Part shown: positions 7,682 to 16,774 of the stretch, piece by piece
Numbering within the stretch: the stretch's first letter is position 1
How the letters are laid out: every line of letters begins with the position of its first letter
Assembly (NCBI GenBank): GCA_963677215.1
Contig: OY781919.1
Span: forward strand, 2,294,001-2,358,000
DNA: 64,000 nucleotides
Reading direction: 5' to 3'
Source of the DNA: G963676795 sp963677215
GTDB taxonomy: Bacteria; Desulfobacterota; Desulfuromonadia; Desulfuromonadales; Geopsychrobacteraceae
Notes under the pieces: generated by a model
Told to the model about the DNA's origin: nothing
The model's input: the letters and a program-made list of their open reading frames with translations, nothing else
Database searches by the model: none
Program-made: the position numbers and the translations under genes

Positions 7682-8617
7682 ATGGTTAAGATGTCTGATA
7701 CTATTTCTCAGGATATGCCCGTTATCGGGCGTTTTGCACCAAGTCCGACTGGTCCTATGCATTTTGGAACCCTGATCGCCGCCCTGGGAAGTTATCTTCT
7801 GGCCAGGCAGGCGGGCGGAACCTGGCGGGTCAGAATCGAAGATCTCGATCCGCCACGCGTTGTTCCTGGTGCTGCAGACGAAATGTTGTTTCTGTTAGAA
7901 GCATTGGGATTGACCTGGGATGGTCCGGTTGTCTATCAGGGGCAGCGATTCGGACGTTATCGCGAGGTGCTGGATCTGTTGCGGAGCAAAAATCTGCTCT
8001 TTGATTGCAACTGCTCCCGTCGCGAGGTGCTGGCCAGTGCTCCGCATACGGGAGAAGATGGCCCGGTTTACCCTGGGACCTGTCGTGCCGGTATGAAAGG
8101 GCAGCGTGCCGAGGCGGCGGTCCGCTTGCGCATTGTCAATCGAACGGTATCGTTCGTCGATGGTATTTTCGGAACGCGAATGCAGAATCTGGAGACGGAG
8201 CTTGGCGATTTTGTTCTCCATCGCGCTGATGGTGAGTTTGCTTATCAGCTCGCGGTTGTCGTCGATGATATGGATGCAGGGATCACCCAGGTCGTCCGTG
8301 GGGCCGATCTGCTCGCTTCGACACCGCGCCAGATCTACCTTTATGACTGCCTGGAAGCCCTAGTGCCACACTATTACCACCTGCCGTTGGCGCTCTCCGC
8401 TTCAGGCGGAAAGCTGAGTAAGAGGGATGGCCCGGCGCTTATTGTGACGCGTGACAATGGTGTTCAGCTGATGTGGCAGGTTCTCTGTTTTCTCGGTCAG
8501 AATCCGCCGGACGAGTTGCGTCGCAGTCGGCCTCGGGATCTTCTTGAATGGGCACTGGCTTATTTCAGCTGTGGCGCTATTCCGGCCGAGAACCGCTGCT
8601 TCAGTCCAAAACCGTAA
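7682..8617 (+). CDS. gluQ: Glutamyl-Q tRNA(Asp) synthetase
   Basis: Attaches glutamate to the queuosine base in the anticodon of tRNA(Asp). It is a truncated GluRS-like class I synthetase lacking the anticodon-binding domain; 311 residues fits. The HIGH-type motif is PSPTGPMHFGTL (20-31), the zinc ligands are C109, C111, Y130 and C134, and the KMSKS-type motif is GGKLSKRDG. The start is uncertain among ATG 7682, 7691 and 7715, as no clear Shine-Dalgarno site precedes any of them. Confidence 0.9.
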   Translation: MVKMSDTISQDMPVIGRFAPSPTGPMHFGTLIAALGSYLLARQAGGTWRVRIEDLDPPRVVPGAADEMLFLLEALGLTWDGPVVYQGQRFGRYREVLDLLRSKNLLFDCNCSRREVLASAPHTGEDGPVYPGTCRAGMKGQRAEAAVRLRIVNRTVSFVDGIFGTRMQNLETELGDFVLHRADGEFAYQLAVVVDDMDAGITQVVRGADLLASTPRQIYLYDCLEALVPHYYHLPLALSASGGKLSKRDGPALIVTRDNGVQLMWQVLCFLGQNPPDELRRSRPRDLLEWALAYFSCGAIPAENRCFSPKP

Positions 8618-8676
8618 ATTTTTTGGTTGGGTTTTTATATGGAGTTGCACACCCTTTAACGACAAGGAGAGATGAA

Positions 8677-9456
8677 ATGAAAAAGTTGCTGTTGGCTCTG
8701 GTCTTGGTTCTCCCGCTTGCTGCCTGTGGGAGCGGTGTTTACAAGATTCCCAAACAGGAGTATCAGACCAAGGTCCAGGTGCTTGGTGTCCTACCGATCC
8801 TGGTAGATCGTGCCTCCGGCGTCGATTATCCCCAGGCGCAAGCGCTGTTTGATCTGGTTGAAAGATCCACAGTGGGGAAAGAGAAGTACCTGGTCGATAA
8901 GTTGAAAGAGAAGAAGGGCTATTTCGATATCCGGCCAATCTCTCTGCATGGTGGTCTTGTCGCCATGTCGCTGATCGGCAACGGGCGCAAGCATGACGCC
9001 AAGGGGTATCCGGCCGGCTACATGTTTGATACGGCCACCGTTGTCGAGATGGCGCGCAGCAACGTCGTCGATGCCGTGCTGATCGTCGTTCTGTCCGGTG
9101 AGAAGGTGACGGAAACCCGGCGTTCCAGAACCAAACTGGAGAGTCTGAATACCCAGTACAGCGATATTCTGGCGACGGCCGCTGTTATTGACCGGAACGG
9201 CAATGTGCTGTGGCAGATGAGCGGTCCGGAGGCTGTTCAGTTCCTGCAGTTACAGTATCCGGATTTCGACGAGGCCTATTTCAACCGTACTGATTATGTC
9301 AAGGTCAAGGACATCACCCTGTCGGGTTTTGAACGGGTATTGGCCGAAGATCCCGATCGCGATGGCGTGAGACATCTGCCCAGGGTTTATGATGACCTGT
9401 TCTCGGGGATCGCCGCGGGTATCAGTCCCAACCTGCTCGATGTGCTGCGACGCTGA
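8677..9456 (+). CDS. Predicted outer-membrane or periplasmic lipoprotein of unknown function
   Basis: 259 residues with a lipoprotein signal: MKKLLLALVLVLPLAAC, lipobox LAAC and lipidated Cys17. Gly/Ser after the Cys does not suggest inner-membrane retention. The mature part is soluble, with alternating segments such as VQVLGVLPILVDRASGVDYP and VVDAVLIVVLSGEKV. I do not recognise a named domain with certainty. The start is ATG 8677 with AAGGAGA seven bases upstream; the longer open frame back to 8548 overlaps gluQ and is not used. A terminator follows at 9526-9586. Confidence 0.8.
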   Translation: MKKLLLALVLVLPLAACGSGVYKIPKQEYQTKVQVLGVLPILVDRASGVDYPQAQALFDLVERSTVGKEKYLVDKLKEKKGYFDIRPISLHGGLVAMSLIGNGRKHDAKGYPAGYMFDTATVVEMARSNVVDAVLIVVLSGEKVTETRRSRTKLESLNTQYSDILATAAVIDRNGNVLWQMSGPEAVQFLQLQYPDFDEAYFNRTDYVKVKDITLSGFERVLAEDPDRDGVRHLPRVYDDLFSGIAAGISPNLLDVLRR

Positions 9457-9525
9457 CCCGGATTGGTTGTTGATTTCATTCTGTTTGTTGAATGCTTTTT
9501 ATTTTCCAGGTTGACAGGGAATGCC

Positions 9526-9586
9526 AAAGCAGGTAAAAGCTTTCATACTTAATTAAATTAGTGTGTGGCTTTTGCCTGCTTTTTTG
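9526..9586 (+). terminator. Terminator after the lipoprotein gene
   Basis: 15-base arms at 9526-9540 and 9568-9582 (AAAGCAGG / CCTGCTTT, one G-T pair) with a 27-base AT-rich loop, ending in a T run. Confidence 0.75.
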
Positions 9587-9589
9587 TCC

Positions 9590-9832
9590 GACCTTGGCAG
9601 GTTAAGAATAAAACCCGTCAAAACCTGAACGAAATCCCGATTCCAGCTAGACATTTCATATATAAGTAAATCAATAATCACGTATACGAGCGATTAAAAT
9701 ACAACGAATTTTATTCATTCCCTGATCTCTTTGTTAATATTAAAAAGTTGAATAAACCATTTAGCCTGGCAACCGTCTGTTGTCAGCTCTACCAGAAACC
9801 GCATTCAAGCGTGCGGGCCGGAGAGTCCATCT
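9590..9832 (+). other. AT-rich leader region before rho
   Basis: About 240 bases without a gene. The stretch is clearly AT-richer than its surroundings and must hold the rho promoter and 5' leader. rho leaders are often autoregulated by Rho itself, but I see no decisive structure. Confidence 0.4.
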
Positions 9833-11080
9833 ATGAATCTGAAAGACCTTAAGCAGACAAAAATCTCTGAACTTATTGCCCTGGGCAAAGATCTCGGCCT
9901 GGAAGAAATCGGCGGCATGCGCCGTCAGGACCTGATCTTTAACATTCTTAAAGCGACCGCTGCAAAGAAGCAGGCGATTTTTGGTGAAGGGGTTCTTGAA
10001 ATTCTGCCGGACGGTTTCGGCTTCCTGCGGGCTCCCGACGCCAACTACCTGCCGGGTCCGGATGATATCTATATCTCCCCGTCGCAGATCCGCCGTTTTG
10101 CCCTGCGTACCGGCGATACCGTTGCCGGCCAGATTCGTCCGCCCAAGGAAGGGGAGCGCTACTTCGCGCTGCTGAAGGTTTCCGAGGTCAACTTCGAAGA
10201 CCCGGCCAAGATGCGCGAGAAGACCTTCTTCGACAACCTGACTCCGCTCTACCCGGAAGAACAGCTCAAGCTGGAAACCTGCTCGGACAACTATTCGACC
10301 CGGGTTATGGACCTAGTTGCGCCGATCGGCAAGGGGCAGCGCGGCCTGATCGTCGCTCCGCCACGAACTGGTAAAACCGTCCTGCTCCAGCAGATCGCCA
10401 ACTCCATCTCTGAGAACCACCCTGAGGTCTACCTGATCGTTCTGCTCATCGATGAACGCCCTGAGGAAGTTACCGATATGCAGCGCAACGTCAACGGTGA
10501 GGTCATCTCTTCGACCTTCGACGAGCCGGCCAATCGCCATGTTCAGGTTGCCGAGATGGTTATCGAGAAGGCCCGCCGTCTGGTTGAGCATAAGCGTGAT
10601 GTCGTCATTCTGCTCGACTCGATCACCCGTCTGGCCCGTGCCTACAACACCATCATTCCGTCGAGTGGCAAGATCCTCTCCGGTGGTGTCGACGCCCACG
10701 CCCTGCACAAGCCTAAGCGCTTTTTCGGAGCCGCCCGTAACATTGAAGAGGGTGGCAGCCTGACCATCATCGCCACCGCGCTGATCGATACCGGCAGCAA
10801 GATGGACGAGGTCATCTTCGAGGAATTCAAGGGCACCGGTAATATGGAGCTGCATCTTGACCGCCGTCTGGCCGACAAGCGAACCTTTCCGGCGATGGAC
10901 ATCAACCGCTCCGGTACCCGTAAGGAAGACCTGCTCGTCGATGCGACCCAGATGCAGCGCACCTGGCTGCTGCGCAAGGTTCTCTCCAGCATGAACACCG
11001 TCGACAGCATGGAGTTCCTGCTTGAGAAACTGGCCGAAACCGAATCGAATCAGCAGTTCCTCGATTCGATGAACCAGTAG
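9833..11080 (+). CDS. rho: Transcription termination factor Rho
   Basis: Hexameric RNA helicase that ends transcription at Rho-dependent sites. 415 residues. N-terminal Rho_N region (MNLKDLKQTKISELIALGK), an RNA-binding cold-shock-like domain (GEGVLEILPDGFGFLRAP), and a RecA-type ATPase with Walker A APPRTGKTVLLQQ and Walker B VVILLDSITRLARAYN. The Q-loop and R-loop region (SGGVDAHALHKPKRFFGAAR) is intact. No N-terminal insertion. Own terminator at 11108-11141. Confidence 0.97.
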   Translation: MNLKDLKQTKISELIALGKDLGLEEIGGMRRQDLIFNILKATAAKKQAIFGEGVLEILPDGFGFLRAPDANYLPGPDDIYISPSQIRRFALRTGDTVAGQIRPPKEGERYFALLKVSEVNFEDPAKMREKTFFDNLTPLYPEEQLKLETCSDNYSTRVMDLVAPIGKGQRGLIVAPPRTGKTVLLQQIANSISENHPEVYLIVLLIDERPEEVTDMQRNVNGEVISSTFDEPANRHVQVAEMVIEKARRLVEHKRDVVILLDSITRLARAYNTIIPSSGKILSGGVDAHALHKPKRFFGAARNIEEGGSLTIIATALIDTGSKMDEVIFEEFKGTGNMELHLDRRLADKRTFPAMDINRSGTRKEDLLVDATQMQRTWLLRKVLSSMNTVDSMEFLLEKLAETESNQQFLDSMNQ

Positions 11081-11107
11081 GCGCCAGGCTTAAAATCAAG
11101 ACTTTCG

Positions 11108-11141
11108 AAGCTGCGGATCTTTCAGGGGCCGCAGCTTTTTT
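11108..11141 (+). terminator. Terminator after rho
   Basis: 9-bp perfect stem (AAGCTGCGG / CCGCAGCTT) with a 12-base loop, followed by T residues. Confidence 0.85.
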
Positions 11142-11290
11142 ATGCCTGTTTTTCGCCCTTATCAATTCGATTGACAAAAGTTGCGGCTGGCAGTATTAGC
11201 CGTATCAGGATTCGTATTGGGGGAGTCCTTCCCCTTTAGCTGTTCCGGCCGAATTCACTTTCTCCTGCCCCGCGAGGTCTGGCAACCTGT

Positions 11291-11905
11291 ATGTTACATC
11301 CCGATACCGAAGTGCGTTTCGTCGATCCGCTGATCGGCCATGGTGTCTTTGCGACGAAACTGATTCCGCGTGGAACCCTGACCTGGGTTCTCGATAAGTT
11401 CGACCGGCTCTATACGGAGGCCGAAGTCCGCCAACTCGACTTGCCCTATCAGGAGATCCTCGAGCGCTACTGCTTCAGAAACCGGGAAGGGCGCTGGGTG
11501 TTCTGCTGGGACAATACGCGTTTCATCAATCACAGTTTCAATGCCAATTCGATCGCCACGCCCTATGGTTGTGAGCTGGCCATCCGCGATATCCTGCCCG
11601 GTGAGCAGGTCACCAACGACTACGGCTTTTTCAATATCATCGAACCGTTTGACTGCGCCCCCGAAGAGGGCTCGCCGCGCACCCGGGTCATGCCTGATGA
11701 CCTGCTGCGTCACGCGCCTTTCTGGGATGCTTTGCTGGCTGGTGCTTACCCTGATTTTGTCGCCGTCGATCAACCGCTTTTGCGGATACTCTCCGTTGAA
11801 AATGCCGCACAGTTGACCGCGATCGCCCGTGGCGAGGCTGCGCCGCTGTCGGTCAGCGTCAACTATTTCGCCGATCCCGCATTGCAGCAAGAGGGTTGCG
11901 CATGA
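11291..11905 (+). CDS. SET-domain protein (putative lysine methyltransferase)
   Basis: 204 residues with the minimal SET fold: an N-terminal strand GHGVFATKLIPRGTL, the cofactor/substrate motif NHSFNAN at 80-86, and GEQVTNDYGFFN around 104-115, in which the DYG replaces the usual catalytic-Tyr context. Such proteins use S-adenosylmethionine to methylate Lys in proteins; bacterial substrates are mostly unknown. No post-SET Cys cluster. Its stop overlaps the next gene by 4 bases (ATGA), so the two are translationally coupled. A role alongside the acetyltransferase in protein modification is inference. Confidence 0.8.
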   Translation: MLHPDTEVRFVDPLIGHGVFATKLIPRGTLTWVLDKFDRLYTEAEVRQLDLPYQEILERYCFRNREGRWVFCWDNTRFINHSFNANSIATPYGCELAIRDILPGEQVTNDYGFFNIIEPFDCAPEEGSPRTRVMPDDLLRHAPFWDALLAGAYPDFVAVDQPLLRILSVENAAQLTAIARGEAAPLSVSVNYFADPALQQEGCA

Positions 11906-12423
11906 TCAGTTTTGCCCGACTTACGACGGAGAATTATCCGCATTACGAGACGCAGATCATGACTTCCGAGGAGCTGTTTCCGGAGGATATCCGGGAAACC
12001 TCGGAAGCCTATCTTGACGCTTTGAACCGGGAGGGCGTCCATGCCTTTGTCGCCTTTTGCGGTCAGGAATATGCCGGTAACGTCGTCGGCTTTCCGCTCT
12101 GCCCGGAGCAGAGCCGGATTCTGCGCTTTGATGAAATCGACATCTGCCACAAGGGCTTGATCTATCTCTTCAATATTGTGGCTATGCCGGACTTCAGCGG
12201 TGGCGGGGCCGGCAAGAGTCTTCTGCGTCAGTTCCTCAGCAGTGCCAGGGACGCTGGTTTTTCCCGAGTCGGCGGGCATTTTCGCGGTAACGGCTCGCTG
12301 CATAATTTTCTCAAGGCGGGCGGCCGGATTCTTGGCACTTTCGACAACTGGTTTGGTACCGGAGAGACCTATACCTACTGCGAGGTCGATCTGGAGTGTG
12401 CCATGGCTGAGTGTGGCTTGTAA
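11902..12423 (+). CDS. GNAT-family N-acetyltransferase
   Basis: 173 residues. The acetyl-CoA-binding region is NIVAMPDFSGGGAGKSLLRQ followed by a helix and a beta strand (GFSRVGGHFRGNGSLHNFLK), the usual GNAT motif A/B arrangement with N in the HFRGN turn. The start is ATG 11902 inside the stop of the SET gene (ATGA overlap), with GAGGG upstream; six bases of in-frame sequence lie before it. The substrate is unknown. The tight coupling to a SET protein is notable. The next gene, rpmE, is 130 bases away. Confidence 0.8.
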   Translation: MISFARLTTENYPHYETQIMTSEELFPEDIRETSEAYLDALNREGVHAFVAFCGQEYAGNVVGFPLCPEQSRILRFDEIDICHKGLIYLFNIVAMPDFSGGGAGKSLLRQFLSSARDAGFSRVGGHFRGNGSLHNFLKAGGRILGTFDNWFGTGETYTYCEVDLECAMAECGL

Positions 12424-12556
12424 CGCCCTTTTAGATCGGCTTAAAGTGCCGGCGGTTCATAGAAAAAACTTGCCTGGCAGGGCGAAAAGTGCTACACAAC
12501 CTTTTCGCAAAATACTATCAAGCCTGTACAAAGCCAGGCGCTAAGGAGATGACATA

Positions 12557-12760
12557 ATGAAAGAAGGAATCCATCCGGCATATCATGATGTTACCGTACG
12601 TTGTGACTGCGGTAACACCTTTGAGACTCGTTCGACTCTGACCGAAGAGATCCATACTGAAATTTGCTCCGCTTGCCACCCATTCTACACCGGCAAGCAG
12701 AAACTGATCGATACCGCTGGTCGTATCGAGCGTTTCCGCAAAAAGTACGCCCAGAAGTAA
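12557..12760 (+). CDS. rpmE: 50S ribosomal protein L31 (zinc-binding type)
   Basis: 67 residues. Carries the four Cys ligands of the C+ (Zn-binding) form: C16, C18, C37 and C40, with the hallmark CSACHPFYTGKQK. AAGGAG precedes ATG 12557. Followed by its own terminator. Confidence 0.96.
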   Translation: MKEGIHPAYHDVTVRCDCGNTFETRSTLTEEIHTEICSACHPFYTGKQKLIDTAGRIERFRKKYAQK

Positions 12761-12778
12761 TCGGGTAGACAGGATTCG

Positions 12779-12806
12779 AGGCGGCCCGTTGGGGCCGCCT
12801 TTTTTG
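12779..12806 (+). terminator. Terminator after rpmE
   Basis: 9-bp perfect GC-rich stem (AGGCGGCCC / GGGCCGCCT), loop GTTG, then TTTTTT. Confidence 0.9.
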
Positions 12807-12860
12807 TTTCAGCCGGTTTTTCTGGCTTCACGTTTTTGTGCCCTCTGTTGAAAGAGACCT

Positions 12861-13928
12861 ATGTTTGCAAACCTCGAAGATGTTGTAGACCGGTTCAGGG
12901 AAGTCGAAGGGCTTCTTTCCGATCCGGCCATTATCGGTGACCAGAAGCGTTATCGCGAGTTGACCAAGGAGCATGCCGACTTGAGTGAGCTTGTCTCGGT
13001 CTATAACCGTTACAAACAGGTCTTGAGCGATATCAAGGGCAACCGCGAGCTGCTCCAGGACAGCGATCCTGAGATGAAGGAACTGGCCAAGGCCGAACTG
13101 CCTGAACTGGAAGAACAGCAGAAGGCGCTGGAGGAGGAATTGCGGATTCTTCTTCTGCCCAAGGATCCGAATGACGACAAGAACATCATCCTTGAGATCC
13201 GCGCCGGTACCGGTGGCGATGAGGCGGCCCTGTTTTCTGCCGACCTGTATCGCATGTACTCGCGCTATGCCGATCGCAACGGCTGGCGGGTCGAGTTGTT
13301 GAGTCTTTCTGAAACAGACGGCGGCGGTTTTAAGGAGGTCATTGCCCTGATCAGTGGTGAGCGGGTCTATTCGCGGCTCAAGTTCGAAAGCGGCACCCAC
13401 CGCGTGCAGCGCGTTCCCGAGACCGAGACCCAGGGGCGGATTCATACCTCGGCCTGTACCGTTGCCGTGCTGCCTGAAGCCGAGGATGTCGATATCGAGA
13501 TCAACCCGGCCGATATCCGCGTCGATCTCTACCGTGCTTCGGGTTCCGGTGGTCAGCACGTCAACAAGACCGAATCGGCCGTGCGTCTGACCCACATCCC
13601 GACCGGCGTCGTCGTCGCCTGCCAGGAAGAAAAGTCGCAGCACAAGAACAAGGCCAAAGCGATGAAGGTCCTTCAGAGCCGGATCTTTGACCAGATGCAG
13701 GCCGCTCAGCAGGCTGAAATGGCCGCCGATCGCAAGAACCAGGTCGGCAGCGGCGACCGCAGTGAGCGGATCCGCACCTACAACTTCCCACAGGGGCGCT
13801 GTACCGATCACCGTATTGGCCTGACCCTCTACAAGCTTGATGCGATCATGCAGGGGGATGTCGATGAGATTGTCGATGCCCTGATTACCGACCAGCAGGC
13901 GGCTCAGATGAGTCAGCAGGAGAACTGA
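12861..13928 (+). CDS. prfA: Peptide chain release factor 1
   Basis: Recognises UAA and UAG stop codons. 355 residues. The tripeptide anticodon position reads PET at 186-188 (class PXT of RF1), and the catalytic GGQ is at 230-232 in SGSGGQHVNKTESAVR. The Gln of GGQ is the target of PrmC, encoded next. The gene order prfA-prmC is conserved in many bacteria. Confidence 0.97.
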   Translation: MFANLEDVVDRFREVEGLLSDPAIIGDQKRYRELTKEHADLSELVSVYNRYKQVLSDIKGNRELLQDSDPEMKELAKAELPELEEQQKALEEELRILLLPKDPNDDKNIILEIRAGTGGDEAALFSADLYRMYSRYADRNGWRVELLSLSETDGGGFKEVIALISGERVYSRLKFESGTHRVQRVPETETQGRIHTSACTVAVLPEAEDVDIEINPADIRVDLYRASGSGGQHVNKTESAVRLTHIPTGVVVACQEEKSQHKNKAKAMKVLQSRIFDQMQAAQQAEMAADRKNQVGSGDRSERIRTYNFPQGRCTDHRIGLTLYKLDAIMQGDVDEIVDALITDQQAAQMSQQEN

Positions 13929-13932
13929 TCTT

Positions 13933-14778
13933 TTGGCGGAGAGCTGGACAGTTCTGAAAATGCTGAGCTGGATGACCGATTTCTTTGCTGACAAGGGAAT
14001 CGACAATCCGCGCCTCGATGCCCAGCTGATGCTGGCCTGGTTGCTCGGCCTCGATCGGATCGGCCTCTACATGCAGCATGACCGGCCCCTCGATGCAGCG
14101 GAGCTGGACCGCCTGCGGTCGCTGGTCAGGCGCCGGGGGCAACGGGAGCCGTTGCAGTACCTGCTTGGCGAGACCGAGTTCTGGTCCCTCCCTTTCAAGG
14201 TTAGTCCGGCGGTCCTGATTCCACGTGCTGATACGGAAATTCTGGTCGAAGAATCCCTCAAGCATGCTGCTTCGGAAGGTTCGCTGATCGATGTCGGCAC
14301 CGGCAGCGGCGCCATCGCCATCAGTCTGGCCAGTGAGCTGAGCCAATGGCAAGTGACGGCCTTCGATATCTCTGGCGACGCTCTCGCGATTGCCAAAGCC
14401 AACGCCGAACTCAATCATTTGTCACAAAGAATTGATTTCTGTCAGGGAACCCTTGCCGAATTGCCTGCAGAAAAGTATGATCTGATCGTTTCCAATCCCC
14501 CGTATATCGACGCCGATGAATGGACCGGGCTGATGCCTGAAGTTCGGGATCATGAGCCGAAGCTGGCTCTGGTCGCCGCCAACAATGGCCTTGAGTGCTA
14601 TCAGTTGCTTGCAGTGCAGGCCGTCCGCTGTCTCAATCCCGGCGGCTGGCTGCTGGTGGAGATTGGCTATCAGCAGGGGGACGCGGTTATGCGGCTGTTT
14701 GAAATGGCCGGTCTAAAGAATGTCTATCTGCGTCATGATTATGCCGGGCAGCCGCGGGTTGTCGGCGGACAATTGTAA
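13933..14778 (+). CDS. prmC: Release factor glutamine N5-methyltransferase
   Basis: Methylates the Gln of the GGQ motif in release factors. 281 residues: N-terminal helical substrate-binding domain, S-adenosylmethionine loop DVGTGSGAIAISLA (about 120-133), and the Gln-amide motif SNPPYIDADEW (about 187-197). Starts at TTG 13933 with AGGAG at 13918 inside the end of prfA; no ATG with a better site is near the N-terminus. Confidence 0.95.
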   Translation: MAESWTVLKMLSWMTDFFADKGIDNPRLDAQLMLAWLLGLDRIGLYMQHDRPLDAAELDRLRSLVRRRGQREPLQYLLGETEFWSLPFKVSPAVLIPRADTEILVEESLKHAASEGSLIDVGTGSGAIAISLASELSQWQVTAFDISGDALAIAKANAELNHLSQRIDFCQGTLAELPAEKYDLIVSNPPYIDADEWTGLMPEVRDHEPKLALVAANNGLECYQLLAVQAVRCLNPGGWLLVEIGYQQGDAVMRLFEMAGLKNVYLRHDYAGQPRVVGGQL

Positions 14779-14840
14779 AGTGACTTCCTGACGGTCTGCG
14801 AACTGACCGTTTAAGGATTAAGCTAAAGAGGGCTTTTGAT

Positions 14841-16094
14841 TTGGATAAGATCGTCATTAAAGGAGGGCAGCGCCTGAACGGTGAGGTTCAGGTCAGCGGA
14901 TCAAAGAACTCGGCCTTGCCACTGCTCTTTGCGACCCTGCTCGCTCCCGGGATTCATCAGATCAGTAATGTGCCTTTTCTGCGCGATATCAATACCGCAG
15001 TCAAGGTTCTTCACGAGCTCGGGGCAGTTGTCGTCCAGGGGCGCGAGTATATGACCATCGATGCGACCCGGATCGAGAGTGTCCAGGCCTCTTACGATCT
15101 GGTCAAGACGATGCGTGCCTCGGTGCTGGCTCTTGGGCCGCTTTTGGCCCGCTTCGGTCATGCCCGGGTCAGTCTGCCGGGCGGCTGTGCCATTGGTGCG
15201 CGACCGATCGATCAGCACCTGAAAGGGCTCGAGGCGCTGGGGGCTAAGATCACCCTCGATCACGGCTATGTCGAGGCAACGGCCGAACGGCTGCGTGGCG
15301 GGACAATCACCTTCGACATGCCGACCGTCGGCGGTACCGAAAACCTGCTGATGGCTGCGGCCCTCGCCGAAGGGGAGTCGCTGATCGAAAATGCCGCCCG
15401 CGAGCCGGAGATCGTTCAGCTGGCTGAAGCCCTGAATGCCATGGGTGCCCGGATTGAAGGAGCGGGGACGGCGATTATCCGCGTCAAGGGGGTCGAATCC
15501 CTGAGGCCGATGCAGTGCCGGGTTATCCCGGATCGCATCGAAGCCGGTACCTTCATGATTGCTGCAGCGATTACCGGCGGCAACGTGCTGGTGCGTGACG
15601 CCCTGGAAAACGATCTGGCCGCCCTGATCGGCAAGCTCAAAGAGGCTGGCGTCGGTGTTGAGCCTGAGGCTGACGGCCTGCGCGTCATCGGGCCTGAACA
15701 GATCCGTCCGGTAGATATCCGTACCAGCGTTTTTCCCGGTTTCCCGACCGATATGCAGGCGCAGTTCATGGCGCTGATGGTCAAGTCTAGCGGGACCAGT
15801 AAGATTTCGGAGACGGTTTTTGAAAACCGTTTCATGCATGTCTGCGAACTGCAGCGGATGGGTGCCAATATTCAGATCGACGGCCACAGTGCCATCATCC
15901 GCGGTTGCGAGACATTGACCGGGGCGCCGGTCATGGCCACCGACCTGCGCGCCAGCGCATCGCTGATCCTGGCCGGACTGGCGGCTGAGAATACCACTGA
16001 AGTCTCCCGTATCTATCACCTGGATCGGGGTTATGAAAATATTGAGCAGAAACTGGCAGCGCTGGGTGCGAATATCTGGCGCGAGCAGGAGTAA
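14841..16094 (+). CDS. murA: UDP-N-acetylglucosamine 1-carboxyvinyltransferase
   Basis: First committed step of peptidoglycan synthesis (enolpyruvyl transfer). 417 residues; Lys-Asn pair in SGSKNSALPLLF and catalytic Cys116 in PGGCAIGARPIDQHLKG, the residue alkylated by fosfomycin. The start is TTG 14841, preceded by AGAGGG. The murA-hisG adjacency (3-base gap) is characteristic of Geobacter-type genomes. Confidence 0.97.
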   Translation: MDKIVIKGGQRLNGEVQVSGSKNSALPLLFATLLAPGIHQISNVPFLRDINTAVKVLHELGAVVVQGREYMTIDATRIESVQASYDLVKTMRASVLALGPLLARFGHARVSLPGGCAIGARPIDQHLKGLEALGAKITLDHGYVEATAERLRGGTITFDMPTVGGTENLLMAAALAEGESLIENAAREPEIVQLAEALNAMGARIEGAGTAIIRVKGVESLRPMQCRVIPDRIEAGTFMIAAAITGGNVLVRDALENDLAALIGKLKEAGVGVEPEADGLRVIGPEQIRPVDIRTSVFPGFPTDMQAQFMALMVKSSGTSKISETVFENRFMHVCELQRMGANIQIDGHSAIIRGCETLTGAPVMATDLRASASLILAGLAAENTTEVSRIYHLDRGYENIEQKLAALGANIWREQE

Positions 16095-16097
16095 AGC

Positions 16098-16760
16098 ATG
16101 AGTGACTGGATTACCTTCGCCCTGCCGAAAGGGCGGATCATGCAGGATTCGATGGAGCTGTTCGGCCAGATCGGAATTACCTGCCCCGAGATGAACGAAG
16201 AAAGCCGCAAGCTGGTTTTCGAAAACAAGGAGCAGAAGTTTCGCTTCATGGCGGTCCGCGCCACCGACGTCCCGACCTATGTCGAGTACGGTTGTGCCGA
16301 TCTCGGGGTTGTCGGCAAGGACACCCTGCTTGAGCAGGGGAAGAACCTCTATGAGCCGCTCGATCTCAAGTTCGGTTACTGCCGTTTGGTTGTGGCCGAG
16401 CCGAAGGAACTGAAAGAATCGGATAGTCCGCTCAACTGGTCGAACATTCGAGTCGCCACTAAGTATCCTAACGTCACCGAACGTTACTTTGCGTCCAAGG
16501 GGATTCAGGTTGAGCTGATCAAACTTTACGGCTCGATCGAGCTGGCCCCATTGGTCGGTCTCTCCGAACGGATCGTCGATCTGGTCTCGACCGGCGGCAC
16601 CATGAAGGCCAACAACCTGGTCGAGGTCGAGACGATCGCCGAAATCACCAGCCGCCTGATCGTCAATCCGGCCAGCCTCAAGACCAAGCATCAGCGGATT
16701 AGTGCTATAATCGAAGGTCTGGAAAAAGTCATCGGTGATGACGTTAAGATCTCATTGTAG
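16098..16760 (+). CDS. hisG: ATP phosphoribosyltransferase, short form
   Basis: First step of histidine synthesis. 220 residues, so the short HisG form that lacks the C-terminal regulatory domain; such enzymes usually need the HisRS-like partner HisZ for activity, and no hisZ is present in this window. Motifs: ALPKGRIMQDSMELF, YGCADLGVVGKDTLLE and DLVSTGGTMKANNL (PRPP-binding). Start three bases after murA. Confidence 0.94.
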   Translation: MSDWITFALPKGRIMQDSMELFGQIGITCPEMNEESRKLVFENKEQKFRFMAVRATDVPTYVEYGCADLGVVGKDTLLEQGKNLYEPLDLKFGYCRLVVAEPKELKESDSPLNWSNIRVATKYPNVTERYFASKGIQVELIKLYGSIELAPLVGLSERIVDLVSTGGTMKANNLVEVETIAEITSRLIVNPASLKTKHQRISAIIEGLEKVIGDDVKISL

Positions 16761-16774
16761 GACGGAGTAATACC

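Noticed and set aside
14901..16691. 596-residue minus-strand ORF
   Set aside because: Antisense to murA and hisG, both certain; polar, low-complexity translation typical of a shadow frame.
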